A DNA stretch of 64,000 bases, taken from assembly GCF_003574965.1 (NCBI RefSeq), contig NZ_CP032317.1:1364001-1428000 (forward strand). Reading direction: 5' to 3'. Positions 26,553-35,803 of the stretch are shown here, piece after piece. The notes beneath the pieces are model-generated. The model saw nothing but the letters and a program-made list of their open reading frames with translations. It made no database searches and was not told where the DNA came from. Every line of letters starts with the position of its first letter. Positions within the stretch are counted from its first letter, which is position 1. Made by a program: the position numbers and the translations under genes. This DNA is from Hymenobacter oligotrophus. Lineage in GTDB: Bacteria > Bacteroidota > Bacteroidia > Cytophagales > Hymenobacteraceae.

Positions 26553-27743
26553 ATGCGGCCCGTTACTACTCAGTTGCTTAATCCGCCTACGGGGTGGCAT
26601 TTGCTTAACACCATCGTTACTAGCTTGGCGTTGGGCCTGATGTTGAGCCCGCTGCTTTATGAGTTGGCTGCCGCCACGGGCATCGTAGCATCAGAGCCGG
26701 CGGTTCGTTCGAGTTGTGGCGATACCCCCGCCGAATGGGCAGCAGTGCAGGTAGGGGCAGTTTGGGGCTGCGTTGTGGGCTTGGCGTTGGCGGTGAGCCA
26801 AATAGTGCTCCGGCGAAGCTGGGCAGTGCCTGCTGTCGTGCTCGATGTGGTAGCCCTGTACCTAAGCTTAACACTACTGAAGTACGGATTTGTGAAAGTG
26901 TTGGGTACGCAGTTCCCGCGGTTATGGGCAAACCTGGATACGCCCCCGGCCGAGCTCACGCCCATGCGGGTAGCCTGGCAATTTTTTGGCTACTCAACAG
27001 GCTATCAGCAATTTTTGGGCTGGGGAGAGGTATTGCCGGGCATGTTGCTCCTTTTCAGGCGCACCCGCACTTTGGGCGCCTTTATCGCAGCAGTGGTGAT
27101 GTTGAACGTGTTTGTCGTCAACATTTTCTTCGATGTGTGCGTCAAAATCGGCTCCGCAAGCTACCTGTTTTTCTCCCTATTGCTGTTGGGCCAGGATTTG
27201 GACCGGCTGTGGCATTTCTTTATCGGGCATCGTTCGGCGGCTCTACGAACCTCGCCACCTACCTCAGTGCGTTTTGGCAAGCGGGGCCGAATAGTCTACC
27301 GCAGCTTAGGCGTGCTGCTGACAGTCGTTGTAATCACCTCAACGGCGTTCGATCTGGCCAGCACCCGCGAATACGCGGCTTCGCAAGCCGCTGTGTTTCC
27401 CTACACGGGGGTGTGGGAAACCACCCAAGCGGCCCGTTGGGCAAACGGCCGCTGGCAACCGCTTACCCCGGCCGACTCGGCCTACCCCACCCGGGCGTAT
27501 TTTCAGGCCGCGCAAGCGGTGCTGCGAAACACCATGCGCCGCGACCGGTTTATAACCGAGCCGGATGACTCTTTGCCTGAAAAGGCACTTTTAATGGTGG
27601 CCCGCAACGAAGCCAATGATTTCGCACCGCCGCGCCGTTGGGTGTTTCGGGCGGTGCAGCCCGACTCGCTGTATTTAGCAGGTCGCTGGCGGCAGGATTC
27701 CTTGAAGCTGACCTTGCGCCTGAACCGGCATTTGATGAAGTAA
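26553..27743 (+). CDS. DoxX-like multi-pass membrane protein, unknown function
   Basis: A 396-residue protein with about seven hydrophobic segments between residues 20 and 285. The central part, with LGWGEVLPGMLLLFRRTRTLGAF followed by a membrane helix, recalls the DoxX-like fold. After the last helix (VVVITSTAFDLAS) comes a soluble C-terminal domain of about 110 residues, rich in Trp, Arg and Asp. I chose the ATG at 26553; an upstream TTG adds ten residues. No enzyme motif is visible. The gene stands alone between DUF3109 and uvrD. Confidence 0.65.
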   Translation: MRPVTTQLLNPPTGWHLLNTIVTSLALGLMLSPLLYELAAATGIVASEPAVRSSCGDTPAEWAAVQVGAVWGCVVGLALAVSQIVLRRSWAVPAVVLDVVALYLSLTLLKYGFVKVLGTQFPRLWANLDTPPAELTPMRVAWQFFGYSTGYQQFLGWGEVLPGMLLLFRRTRTLGAFIAAVVMLNVFVVNIFFDVCVKIGSASYLFFSLLLLGQDLDRLWHFFIGHRSAALRTSPPTSVRFGKRGRIVYRSLGVLLTVVVITSTAFDLASTREYAASQAAVFPYTGVWETTQAARWANGRWQPLTPADSAYPTRAYFQAAQAVLRNTMRRDRFITEPDDSLPEKALLMVARNEANDFAPPRRWVFRAVQPDSLYLAGRWRQDSLKLTLRLNRHLMK

Positions 27744-27830
27744 GCTGGCGGGGACGGGGTGCACTTCATTTGCCCGAGCCCTTAGCCAACCAGATTAGCT
27801 AATTGCTTTCCCCCGGCGGAGCTTTAGCCT

Positions 27831-27838
27831 TACCTTTG
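27831..27838 (+). promoter_or_regulatory. TAnnTTTG -7 element upstream of the UvrD/PcrA helicase gene
   Basis: The sequence TACCTTTG matches the Bacteroidota -7 consensus and lies 33 bases before the ATG. A well-spaced TTG -33 element was not found, so the call is tentative. Confidence 0.4.
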
Positions 27839-27871
27839 TTGTTAGCCCGTAATCGGGCTACAAGAAAGAGA

Positions 27872-30118
27872 ATGGCACTGGATTATATTTCCCTACTGAA
27901 CGAGTCGCAGCGCGGCGCGGTGTTACACACCGAAGGCCCGGCGATGATTATTGCGGGTGCGGGTTCGGGCAAAACGCGGGTACTCACCTACCGCATTGCT
28001 CACTTGCTGGAGAAGGGCGTCGACCCGTTCAACATCCTGGCCCTTACGTTTACCAACAAAGCCGCGCGCGAAATGCGGGCGCGTATCGAGAAGGTGGTAG
28101 GCCCCGAGGCGAAGAACCTTTGGATGGGCACCTTCCACAGCATCTTCGCCCGGATTTTGCGTTCGGAAGCCGATAAGCTGGGCTTTCCGCGCCACTTCAC
28201 CATTTACGACACGCAGGACACTAAAACCCTCGTTTCGCAGATTGTCAAAGAGTTGGACCTCGATGACAAGCTGTACAAGCCCAGCACCGTCCTAGGTCGG
28301 ATTTCGGCGGCCAAGAACAAGCTCATTTCGGTGCAGCAGTACCTCAACGACCCCGTTATTCGGCAGGACGACGAGGCCGCCATGCGCCCGAAAATTGGGG
28401 TGATTTACCAGCAGTACCAGCAGCGCTGCTTCAAGGCCGGCGCCATGGACTTCGACGACTTGCTGTACCAAACCAACGTGCTCTTTAAGGACCACGTGGA
28501 TGTGCTCAACAAGTACCAGAACATCTTTCACCACGTGATGGTGGACGAGTACCAGGATACCAACTACTCGCAGTACCTGATTACGCGTAAGCTGGCGGCC
28601 AAAAACCGCAACATTTGCGTGGTGGGCGACGACGCGCAAAGCATCTACGCTTTCCGCGGCGCTGATATTCAGAACATTCTCAACTTCGAGAAAGACTACC
28701 CCGAGCTAGCTGTTTTCAAGCTTGAGCAAAACTACCGCTCCACCAAAAACATCGTAAAGGCGGCAAACTCGGTTATCAAAAACAACCAGGCGCAATTGCG
28801 CAAAAGTGTTTTCTCCGACAACGAGGAAGGCCCGCGCATCGAAGTGATCCGCGCCGCTTCGGACAACGAAGAAGGCCGCTTGGTGGCTAACAGCATCTAC
28901 GAGGACAAGATGAACCACCATCTGTCCTACGAAGACTTTGCTATCCTGTACCGCACCAACGCGCAAAGCCGCGCGATGGAAGAAGCCCTGCGCAAGCTCA
29001 ACATCAAGTACAAGATTGTGGGCGGCCTGAGCTTTTACCAGCGTAAGGAAATCAAGGACTTGGTGGCTTACCTGCGCCTGACGGTAAACCCGAACGACGA
29101 GCAGGCGCTGCGCCGGGTGATTAACTACCCCAAGCGCGGCATCGGCGATACGACCATCAGCAAGCTGATTAACTCGGCCGACGAAGCCAACGAAACGCTG
29201 TGGGACGTGGTGGCCAATGCCGAGAAGTTCTTGCCGGCGCGGGTATCGAACCCGGTGGTAGGCTTTGCCGAGCAGATCAAGAGCTACGCCGTGGTAGCTG
29301 GCAAGGACGATGCGTTTGAGGCCGCTAAGTTCATTGCCAAAAACTCGGGCATGATCGAGGACTTGTACGCCGACAAAAGCATTGAGGGCTTGTCGCGCTA
29401 CGAGAACATTCAGGAATTGCTGAACGGTATCAAGGAGTACGTCGACGACCCCGAGCGCGAGGATAAGTCGCTGGCTTCGTTTCTGCAGGACATTGCCCTG
29501 GTTACCGACACCGACCTGAAGGATGCCAAAGACGACGGCGAGTCGGTAACGTTGATGACCATCCACTCGGCCAAGGGGTTGGAGTTCCGCAACGTGTACA
29601 TCGTGGGCATGGAAGAGAACCTCTTCCCCTCGCAAATGATGATTACCTCGCGGGCCGACCTGGAGGAAGAGCGCCGCCTGTTTTACGTGGCCATTACCCG
29701 CGCCGAGAAGAAGCTGACGCTGAGCTACGCCACCTCGCGCTACCAGTGGGGCAACTTGCGCAGCTGCGAGAAAAGCCGCTTTATCGACGAAATCGACCCC
29801 ACGTACGTCGATTTTAAGTACGGCACCGAAGAAAGCCCTTTCGCGCCGGTGCTGGAGCGCCGTTCGAATTTGGTTGGTGCGCAGAAGATTAAGCCCGCCG
29901 CCGCCCCGATAAAGCCCTACGTGCCCTCGGCCGACTTTAAGCCCTCGGACACTAGTAACCTAGCCGCCGGCAACAAGGTGGAACATCCCAAATTTGGCTT
30001 TGGTACAGTTACCAAAATGGAAAACCAGGCCGGACAGACGAAAGCCACCATTCAGTTTGAAGGCGGCGTAGGAGAGAAAACCTTGCTATTGAGTTTCGCT
30101 AAGCTCCGCATCCTGTAA
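27872..30118 (+). CDS. ATP-dependent 3'-5' DNA helicase, UvrD/PcrA type
   Basis: A 748-residue superfamily 1 helicase used in nucleotide-excision and mismatch repair. Walker A is AGAGSGKTRVL near residue 28, motif II DEYQDTN near 225, and motif III GDDAQSIYAFRGA. Motif IV is QNYRST, and motifs V and VI are TIHSAKGLEF and YVAITRAEKKL. The last 50 residues form the Tudor-like C-terminal domain seen in PcrA (VEHPKFGFGTVTKME). The length and motif order are normal. The ATG at 27872 is preferred to an upstream TTG in frame. Confidence 0.95.
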   Translation: MALDYISLLNESQRGAVLHTEGPAMIIAGAGSGKTRVLTYRIAHLLEKGVDPFNILALTFTNKAAREMRARIEKVVGPEAKNLWMGTFHSIFARILRSEADKLGFPRHFTIYDTQDTKTLVSQIVKELDLDDKLYKPSTVLGRISAAKNKLISVQQYLNDPVIRQDDEAAMRPKIGVIYQQYQQRCFKAGAMDFDDLLYQTNVLFKDHVDVLNKYQNIFHHVMVDEYQDTNYSQYLITRKLAAKNRNICVVGDDAQSIYAFRGADIQNILNFEKDYPELAVFKLEQNYRSTKNIVKAANSVIKNNQAQLRKSVFSDNEEGPRIEVIRAASDNEEGRLVANSIYEDKMNHHLSYEDFAILYRTNAQSRAMEEALRKLNIKYKIVGGLSFYQRKEIKDLVAYLRLTVNPNDEQALRRVINYPKRGIGDTTISKLINSADEANETLWDVVANAEKFLPARVSNPVVGFAEQIKSYAVVAGKDDAFEAAKFIAKNSGMIEDLYADKSIEGLSRYENIQELLNGIKEYVDDPEREDKSLASFLQDIALVTDTDLKDAKDDGESVTLMTIHSAKGLEFRNVYIVGMEENLFPSQMMITSRADLEEERRLFYVAITRAEKKLTLSYATSRYQWGNLRSCEKSRFIDEIDPTYVDFKYGTEESPFAPVLERRSNLVGAQKIKPAAAPIKPYVPSADFKPSDTSNLAAGNKVEHPKFGFGTVTKMENQAGQTKATIQFEGGVGEKTLLLSFAKLRIL

Positions 30119-30132
30119 GCCTCAGCACAAGC

Positions 30133-30221
30133 GTAGCGCCGCTGGTCCGGCTGGTATGTTCTGAACCTTTGATGTAGCAAATACGTCGGTCGGAACATAG
30201 CAGCCGGACCAGCGGCGCTAC
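30133..30221. repeat. Long inverted repeat downstream of the helicase gene
   Basis: Two 29-base arms (30133-30161 and 30193-30221, one mismatch) flank a 31-base loop. It lies 15 bases after the helicase stop and is followed by a short T-rich stretch, so it could end transcription. The long arms and large loop look more like a repetitive palindromic element. Confidence 0.75.
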
Positions 30222-30387
30222 CTTTTATGCCGCATAAGTGCTTCCGATCAGCACAAGCATTACCGAAGCCGCGCAACAGCCGTATATTTAGCACTTCAAA
30301 TGGCCGAGCTCAACTGTCCGGCCTCTCGGTTGGTCCTCCTGCTCAGCTGAGCCCCTTGGTGCCGCCGAAGTCTTTCTTGACCTTCCC

Positions 30388-31107
30388 ATGATTGAAACCC
30401 TCCCTCCGCAGCTCCAGCTGCTGGTGCGCGAATACGGCCATAACACCTACCAGTTGGCCCAAACGCTACTCACGCTGGAAGACCGCGCCGAGCGCACGAA
30501 GCGCGCCCACCAAGTGGTGCAGCTGATGTTTCGCCTGAACCCGGGCGTGCGCGAGCAGCAGGACTACCAGCACAAGCTCTGGAACCACTTATACGCCATG
30601 ACCGGTAACCAGCTGGACGTGGATGCTCCTTACCCGCTCACGGGCCTCGATCAGTTCAACCAAAAGCCCAAGCCCCTTGCCTACCCCAGGAAGGCGCCCA
30701 AGCTGCGCCCTTACGGCAAAAACGTGGAGGAGCTCATTGCCAAAGCCAACGAAATTGAGGATGCCACTGAGCGCGAGCAGGCAGCGCTTTCGGTAGGCCG
30801 CGTGATGAAGTTTTTGTACCGCATGCACAGCAAGGATGTGCCGAAGGACGTAACCATCCTGAAGCACCTGAAAGACCTTTCGGGGGGCAAGCTGGTGCTC
30901 GATATCAACCAGTTGGAGAACCTAGGCGGCCTCGATACCATTGCCAGCGCCGCACCGGCCGGTGGCCGCGGCGGGGCTTTTGTGGTGCAACAACCGCGCG
31001 CCGAGCGTGGCGAGCGTGAACAGCGCCGTGGAGGAGGCAAAAACGACCGTCGCGATAAGCGCCGGGGCAAAAAAGGAGGACGCGACCAGCAACAACCGCC
31101 GCAATAG
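30388..31107 (+). CDS. DUF4290 domain protein with basic Arg/Gly tail
   Basis: A 239-residue protein. Residues 1-180 match DUF4290, a helical domain found almost only in Bacteroidota and typically encoded just before murA, as here (5 bases apart). The block REYGHNTYQLAQ and the repeated SVGRVMKFLYRMH are recognisable. The C-terminus (about 185-239) is a disordered Arg/Gly/Gln/Lys tail that could bind RNA or nucleic acid. It starts with ATG. The gene order suggests a link with cell-wall synthesis, but the role is unknown. Confidence 0.88.
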   Translation: MIETLPPQLQLLVREYGHNTYQLAQTLLTLEDRAERTKRAHQVVQLMFRLNPGVREQQDYQHKLWNHLYAMTGNQLDVDAPYPLTGLDQFNQKPKPLAYPRKAPKLRPYGKNVEELIAKANEIEDATEREQAALSVGRVMKFLYRMHSKDVPKDVTILKHLKDLSGGKLVLDINQLENLGGLDTIASAAPAGGRGGAFVVQQPRAERGEREQRRGGGKNDRRDKRRGKKGGRDQQQPPQ

Positions 31108-31112
31108 AGTAC

Positions 31113-32420
31113 ATGTCTGCAGCTTTTGAAGTAATTGGCGGGCAACCGCTACGCGGCGAAATTGTGCCGCAAGGAGCCAAAAACGAGGCTCTGCAAATTA
31201 TTTGTGCCGTGCTCGTGACTGCCGAGCCGGTTACCATCTCCAACATTCCCGACATCCGCGACGTCAACAAGCTCATTGAGCTGCTGGCCGACATGGGCGT
31301 GAAGGTGGAGCGCCTAGGTGGTGATACTTACCGCTTCCAGGCCGACGACGTGAACCTCCAGTACCTCGACACGCCGGCGTTCGTGAAGCAGGCGCGGGAA
31401 CTGCGCGGGTCGGTAATGATTTTGGGTCCGATGCTGGCCCGCTTTGGCAAGTGCCAGCTGCCCAAACCCGGCGGCGACAAAATCGGCCGTCGCCCGCTCG
31501 ACACGCACTTTGTGGGCCTGCAAAAACTGGGCGGCGAGCTGAAGGTAGAGGGCACCGATTTTTACAAGATTTCGAGCCCGGGCAAGCTGCACGGCGCGCA
31601 CATGCTGCTCGATGAAGCTTCGGTAACCGGCACCGCCAACATCGTGATGGGTGCGGTACTGGCCGAAGGCACAACCACCATTTACAACGCTGCCTGCGAA
31701 CCCTACCTGCAGCAGCTGTGCAAAATGCTGGTGCGCATGGGTGCCAAAATCCAAGGCATCGGCTCGAACCTGCTCACTATTGAAGGTGTGGAACGCCTAG
31801 GAGGCACCGAGCACCGCATGCTGCCCGACATGATCGAGATTGGCTCGTTCATTGGCTTGGCTGCCATGACGGGTTCGGAAATCACCATCAAAGACTGCCA
31901 GATTCCGGAGCTCGGCCTCATCCCTGACACCTTCCGCAAGCTGGGCATCAAGCTGGAGTACCGCGGCGACGACATTTACGTGCCGGCCCAAGACCGTTAC
32001 GAAATTGCCACTTACCTCGACGGCTCCATCCTGACTGTATCAGACCATACCTGGCCGGGCTTTACCCCCGACCTGCTGAGCATTGCACTGGTAGTAGCTA
32101 CGCAGGCCAAAGGCACCGTGCTTATCCACCAGAAGATGTTTGAGTCGCGCTTGTTCTTTGTGGATAAGCTTATCGACATGGGCGCGCAAATCACCCTCTG
32201 CGACCCGCACCGCGCCATTGTGATTGGCTTGGACAAGCGCCACGCCCTGCGCGGCATTACCATGACGTCGCCGGACATCCGGGCCGGTGTGGCCTTGCTG
32301 ATTGCGGCCCTTTCGGCCGAAGGCAAGAGCACGATTCTGAACGTAGAGCAGATTGACCGCGGCTACCAGAACATCGACGGCCGCTTGCAAGCCCTAGGTG
32401 CGCAAATCAAGCGCGTGTAA
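31113..32420 (+). CDS. murA: UDP-N-acetylglucosamine 1-carboxyvinyltransferase
   Basis: A 435-residue enzyme that adds enolpyruvate from PEP to UDP-GlcNAc, the first committed step of peptidoglycan synthesis. The active-site Lys is K23 in PQGAKNEA. In the loop that in E. coli carries Cys115 (GGCTIGARP), this protein has Asp at residue 122 (GGDKIGRRPLD). Cys at this site is the target of fosfomycin, so an Asp form should be naturally resistant, as known for mycobacteria and chlamydiae. It is transcribed with the DUF4290 gene. The length is normal. Confidence 0.97.
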   Translation: MSAAFEVIGGQPLRGEIVPQGAKNEALQIICAVLVTAEPVTISNIPDIRDVNKLIELLADMGVKVERLGGDTYRFQADDVNLQYLDTPAFVKQARELRGSVMILGPMLARFGKCQLPKPGGDKIGRRPLDTHFVGLQKLGGELKVEGTDFYKISSPGKLHGAHMLLDEASVTGTANIVMGAVLAEGTTTIYNAACEPYLQQLCKMLVRMGAKIQGIGSNLLTIEGVERLGGTEHRMLPDMIEIGSFIGLAAMTGSEITIKDCQIPELGLIPDTFRKLGIKLEYRGDDIYVPAQDRYEIATYLDGSILTVSDHTWPGFTPDLLSIALVVATQAKGTVLIHQKMFESRLFFVDKLIDMGAQITLCDPHRAIVIGLDKRHALRGITMTSPDIRAGVALLIAALSAEGKSTILNVEQIDRGYQNIDGRLQALGAQIKRV

Positions 32421-32442
32421 CAACACCCTTTTCATCGCCTCA

Positions 32443-32483
32443 AACCGGCCGCTTCTGCACGTCAGTAGCGGCCGGTTGCTTTT
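32443..32483 (+). terminator. Rho-independent terminator after murA
   Basis: A hairpin with 11-base arms (32443-32453 and 32467-32477), followed by a short T-run. It lies about 20 bases after the murA stop. Confidence 0.8.
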
Positions 32484-32574
32484 GTAAGGGTTACTTACGG
32501 GGGCCGGCGGGCATATAAGGTAGGCGCCGGCGTGGCGTTATGCCGTTGGGCTTTGCCCCTTCTATCCTAAACCC

Positions 32575-33468
32575 ATGAACTACCTAACCAAAGTTATTTT
32601 TGCGGGCCTCGCTTTGTTTGTGGCGAGTTGCAGCAGCCGCGAGCCGCAATCGGCCCAAGCCAGCGCGGACGCAGCCACCCAGACCGAGGAACTATCCGCA
32701 CCACCCGTTCCGCCTCCCCCATCGGCTCCGCCTGCACCCCAACCTACGCTGGCCGATAAAGCAAGCGGAAGCGCCGCACTGGCACCCCAAGCCCCGGCTG
32801 GGGCGCGGCTGTTGGTATACAAAGCCCACGTCGACATCAGGGTAGACGACCTAGGCAAAGCGGCGGCGCAAGTAGATAGCGTTGTGCGGCGTAGCGGCAG
32901 TTGGGCAAGCAGTGCCACCCAAACCCGCGAAGAAGACAACTGGCGCCAGGAAATGACTATTCGGGTGCGCCCTCAACAGTTCACGGCGCTGCTCAACGGA
33001 TTGGCCCGGTTAGGTACTGTCGAAAACAAAGCCATTGAGGCGGAAGACGTAACCGGCCAGCACGCCGATGTGTCGGCACGCCTACGCACGAAACGTGCTT
33101 TAGAACAGCGCTATGTGGGGCTTCTGAGCCAGGCTAAGAAGATCAGCGAAGTACTAGAAATTGAGCAAAAGCTCGGCGAAGTGCGCGAAGACATTGAAGC
33201 CACCGACAGTCGGCTGAAAACCCTCAACGACGAAGTTGCCTATTCAACCATTTTCCTGAAGCTGTACCAGCCATTGGCCCTGCCTACGCCCGAGGCACCG
33301 GTACTATCGTTTGGCAGCCGGATGGCCGAGGCGTTCTACGGCGGCTGGCATCTTGTTACCAATCTGGTGATTGGTGCGGTGTACCTCTGGCCAGCATTCG
33401 TGTTACTTCCGGCCGGGCTGTGGCTGTTCAGGTGGTGGCGCAGGCGGCCGGCCTCGGCCCCTAGGTAG
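32575..33468 (+). CDS. DUF4349 domain lipoprotein
   Basis: A 297-residue lipoprotein. The lipobox FVASC gives a lipidated Cys at about residue 19, followed by a Pro/Ala-rich spacer to about 70. Residues 75-235 are a DUF4349 domain, with the block VDIRVDDLGKAAAQVDSV and a long coiled coil (SEVLEIEQKLGEVREDIEATDSRL, divided by the usual hydrophobic positions). A single membrane segment near 255-280 precedes a basic C-terminus. The protein is thus anchored at both ends and exposed outside the inner membrane. The role is unknown; relatives have been associated with envelope sensing. Confidence 0.85.
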   Translation: MNYLTKVIFAGLALFVASCSSREPQSAQASADAATQTEELSAPPVPPPPSAPPAPQPTLADKASGSAALAPQAPAGARLLVYKAHVDIRVDDLGKAAAQVDSVVRRSGSWASSATQTREEDNWRQEMTIRVRPQQFTALLNGLARLGTVENKAIEAEDVTGQHADVSARLRTKRALEQRYVGLLSQAKKISEVLEIEQKLGEVREDIEATDSRLKTLNDEVAYSTIFLKLYQPLALPTPEAPVLSFGSRMAEAFYGGWHLVTNLVIGAVYLWPAFVLLPAGLWLFRWWRRRPASAPR

Positions 33469-33482
33469 CCCTAGCGCCCAAA

Positions 33483-33522
33483 AGCAACAAGGCCGCCCCG
33501 GGTACGGGGCGGCCTTGTTGCT
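33483..33522. terminator. Bidirectional terminator between DUF4349 and holin-like genes
   Basis: A perfect inverted repeat with 18-base arms (33483-33500 and 33505-33522) and a four-base loop lies between two convergent genes. Confidence 0.88.
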
Positions 33523-33541
33523 GCGGCATGCGCAACAGGTG

Positions 33542-33877
33542 TTAGTCGATTATCATGTCGACAATGGCCGTTGCGACGGTTAGCACCACGCTGAATATCA
33601 AGGCAGCAACAAAGCCATCGACCTTGAAGCCGGGCAGAATCCAGTCGGCCAGGAGCACAATTACGGCGTTGATTACCAGCAGAAACAGGCCAAGGGTAAG
33701 GATGGTGATAGGCAAGCCGATCAGCTTCAGGATGGGCTTCACAACCGCGTTCAGCAAACCCAGCACTACAACCAGCAACAATGCATCGACAAAACTCCCT
33801 AGGTGCGCGCCGGGCAACACTTTGGTAAGCACGTAGGCGATGATGCCGCTGAGAATAAATTTCAGAATAAAGCCCAT
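33542..33877 (-). CDS. Phage-holin-family four-helix membrane protein (YvlD-like)
   Basis: A 111-residue protein made almost wholly of four hydrophobic segments, with the short loop ADWILPGFKVDG before the last one. That layout is the mycobacterial 4TM / YvlD family (Pfam phage_holin_4_2). Despite the name, chromosomal members far from phages are not shown to be lysis proteins; they are small inner-membrane proteins possibly linked to envelope stress. Nothing phage-like lies nearby. It is preceded (to the right) by the terminator of the arginase-family gene. Confidence 0.85.
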   Translation of the reverse strand: MGFILKFILSGIIAYVLTKVLPGAHLGSFVDALLLVVVLGLLNAVVKPILKLIGLPITILTLGLFLLVINAVIVLLADWILPGFKVDGFVAALIFSVVLTVATAIVDMIID

Positions 33878-33901
33878 GAGAGCAGCTGTTTGGTGGAAAT
33901 G

Positions 33902-33941
33902 AAAATTGCCCGCCAGCTCGCACGGTGGAGCTGACGGGCAA
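33902..33941 (-). terminator. Terminator of the arginase-family gene
   Basis: A hairpin with 14-base arms (33906-33919 and 33928-33941, one mismatch), followed leftward by four T. Confidence 0.75.
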
Positions 33942-33968
33942 CTATACGAAAAAGCAAATACTTGGCTG

Positions 33969-35066
33969 CTATACCGCGGCCATGCCGTTGGCCGTGAGGC
34001 GGCCCTGCGATACAGCCATCCAGTTGATCATCTGGTAAAGCAAGCGCGCTCCTACATTGCCGTTCCAATCGGTGTCGCCGGGCGCTACCTCGTTTAGGTC
34101 GCAGCCGATGATTTGGCGGCCCGAGCGCACCACAGCACGTATCAGGTACAGCGCCTCTTCAAACTCCAACCCGCCGGGCACGGGCGTACCGGTACCGGGG
34201 CACAGTTTTGGGTCAAGGCCGTCGATATCGAAGCTGAGGTAAACCTTCTGCGGCAGTTGGGCAATAATCTTGCTGCACTGCTTTTTCCACGACTTTTTGC
34301 CGTACATCTCGTCGCGCAAAAAGCGGTGGTGGAACATCACCACGCGGCCACCCGATTGGGCAATAACGTCGGCCTCCTGTTGGCACAGGTCGCGGATGCC
34401 TACTTGCACCAGTTTCTTCACCTGCGGCAGTTGCAGGGCGTTGTACATGATGGAGGCGTGCGAATAATGGAATCCTTCGTAAGCTACGCGCAGGTCGCAG
34501 TGAGCGTCAATTTGCAGAATGCCAAACTCCTCGTGCCGCTCGGCCAGCGCATGCATGTAACCTAGGGGCGTGCTGTGGTCGCCGCCAAGCACTACTACCG
34601 CCTTCCCAGCGTCGAGGTACTGGCCGGTTCGGGCCTTCAGCCACTCCAGCAGGGCTTTACCGCGCTCGGTTACTTTGGCCGGAATCACCTGCAGATTGGC
34701 CGCGTTTTCCTGCGGCTGGCCGTCCTCCAGCCAGTTAATGTAGTCTTCGGCCGATTCGCGCAGCTTTTTGCTTTCGGCTTCCCATTCGGCGTTGATTTCA
34801 TCCATGGCCAAGCCCAACTTCCAAGCATCGGCAATGTCCGGATCGTAGAGGTCGACCTGCGAGGAAGCCTCGGCAATGGCGGCGGGCCCCTGCGCCGTGC
34901 CGGCGCGGTACGACACGGTTACTTCCCACGGAACGGGCACCACAACTACTTGGGCCTCATCCACTGTGAATGGCAAGCCAAACAATCCACCCGATGTATC
35001 GCCAACGGCATTCGGGTCGAAATTGGCCAGTTTCTGCTGCAACGCAAGGGTGATGGGATCGTGCAT
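33969..35066 (-). CDS. Arginase/agmatinase-family ureohydrolase
   Basis: A 365-residue enzyme of the ureohydrolase superfamily. The two-manganese site is carried by GGDHSTP (His), DAHCDLR (Asp, His, Asp) and SFDIDGLDP (two Asp), all intact. The insert near residues 85-140 (acidic, with WEAESKKLRESAEDYINW) is longer than in arginase and is typical of the Bacteroidota form annotated as agmatinase or formimidoylglutamase. It hydrolyses a guanidino compound and releases urea or formamide. The substrate cannot be set from the sequence, and no histidine- or polyamine-pathway genes lie beside it. Confidence 0.85.
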   Translation of the reverse strand: MHDPITLALQQKLANFDPNAVGDTSGGLFGLPFTVDEAQVVVVPVPWEVTVSYRAGTAQGPAAIAEASSQVDLYDPDIADAWKLGLAMDEINAEWEAESKKLRESAEDYINWLEDGQPQENAANLQVIPAKVTERGKALLEWLKARTGQYLDAGKAVVVLGGDHSTPLGYMHALAERHEEFGILQIDAHCDLRVAYEGFHYSHASIMYNALQLPQVKKLVQVGIRDLCQQEADVIAQSGGRVVMFHHRFLRDEMYGKKSWKKQCSKIIAQLPQKVYLSFDIDGLDPKLCPGTGTPVPGGLEFEEALYLIRAVVRSGRQIIGCDLNEVAPGDTDWNGNVGARLLYQMINWMAVSQGRLTANGMAAV

Positions 35067-35099
35067 GGAAGTACGGTAAGTAGCAAACTTGCCGGTAAG

Positions 35100-35735
35100 C
35101 TAGGCGGGTTGGCCGTTGCCGGGCAGGTCGTAGGTGCGGATGATGGAAAGAATTTTGTCGAACGTCAGGCGGTCGAAGAACAGCATGAGCGGCAATTCCA
35201 CGTTGCTGTTCTGGTCGGAAAACTGCGTAATCACCGAGAAGATCAGCGGCTGCATCTGCGGGTGCGACAGCAGCAGGTTATCGAGGGCATGCGCTAGGTC
35301 GCCTTTGGGCGCGCGCGGTGGGGCACCGTAAATCTTGGCTTTTAGAATGTTAGCCAACTGCGTTACCAAGGCACCGGTAATGATGTTGCTGATTTCGAGC
35401 AACAACGATTCCTGCATCTCGCTCAGGTTGAGGGTTTCCGCAACCGTTTGGCGCAAGCACACGCGCGACAACCGCTGCACGTGCTGCCCCGAGAAGAACA
35501 TCAGGGTAGTACCGTTGAAATCGCCTTTGATGTCGGATTGCACCACGACGTGTTGCGCCTGGTACTTGTTCACCATTTTGAGTATATCGCGCGGCTTGAC
35601 GAGCTCTAGGCTCGGCACCTCCAGCAACACCTTTTCTTGGGCAATGGCAGCAAATGAGTCGGCTGCCCGCGCCAACCCGATGTTGAGGATTTCGCGGATA
35701 ATGTCCCGTTCCAGATCGTTCATGTGCAGGTCCAT
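35100..35735 (-). CDS. cheC: CheC-like CheY-phosphate phosphatase
   Basis: A 211-residue chemotaxis protein. Two phosphatase signatures with Glu and Asn three residues apart are visible: IIREILNIG near residue 15 and LLEISNIITG near residue 110. These are the ends of the two pseudo-symmetric helices of CheC, which removes phosphate from CheY. The C-terminal part (SNVELPLMLFFDRLTFDKIL) also fits the family. It is the last gene of the chemosensory operon, 68 bases after cheA. In systems with CheC it takes the place of CheZ for signal termination. Confidence 0.87.
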   Translation of the reverse strand: MDLHMNDLERDIIREILNIGLARAADSFAAIAQEKVLLEVPSLELVKPRDILKMVNKYQAQHVVVQSDIKGDFNGTTLMFFSGQHVQRLSRVCLRQTVAETLNLSEMQESLLLEISNIITGALVTQLANILKAKIYGAPPRAPKGDLAHALDNLLLSHPQMQPLIFSVITQFSDQNSNVELPLMLFFDRLTFDKILSIIRTYDLPGNGQPA

Positions 35736-35803
35736 ACGGGTGGGTCAGTTAGGTAGCAGGCCGGCGGCAACTCGGCGGCGACCCGAATTTGGCTGTACGT
35801 GTA

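Noticed and set aside
33542-33877. Holin gene as evidence of a prophage
   Set aside because: It belongs to a chromosomal 4TM family and there are no phage structural, lysis or integrase genes nearby.
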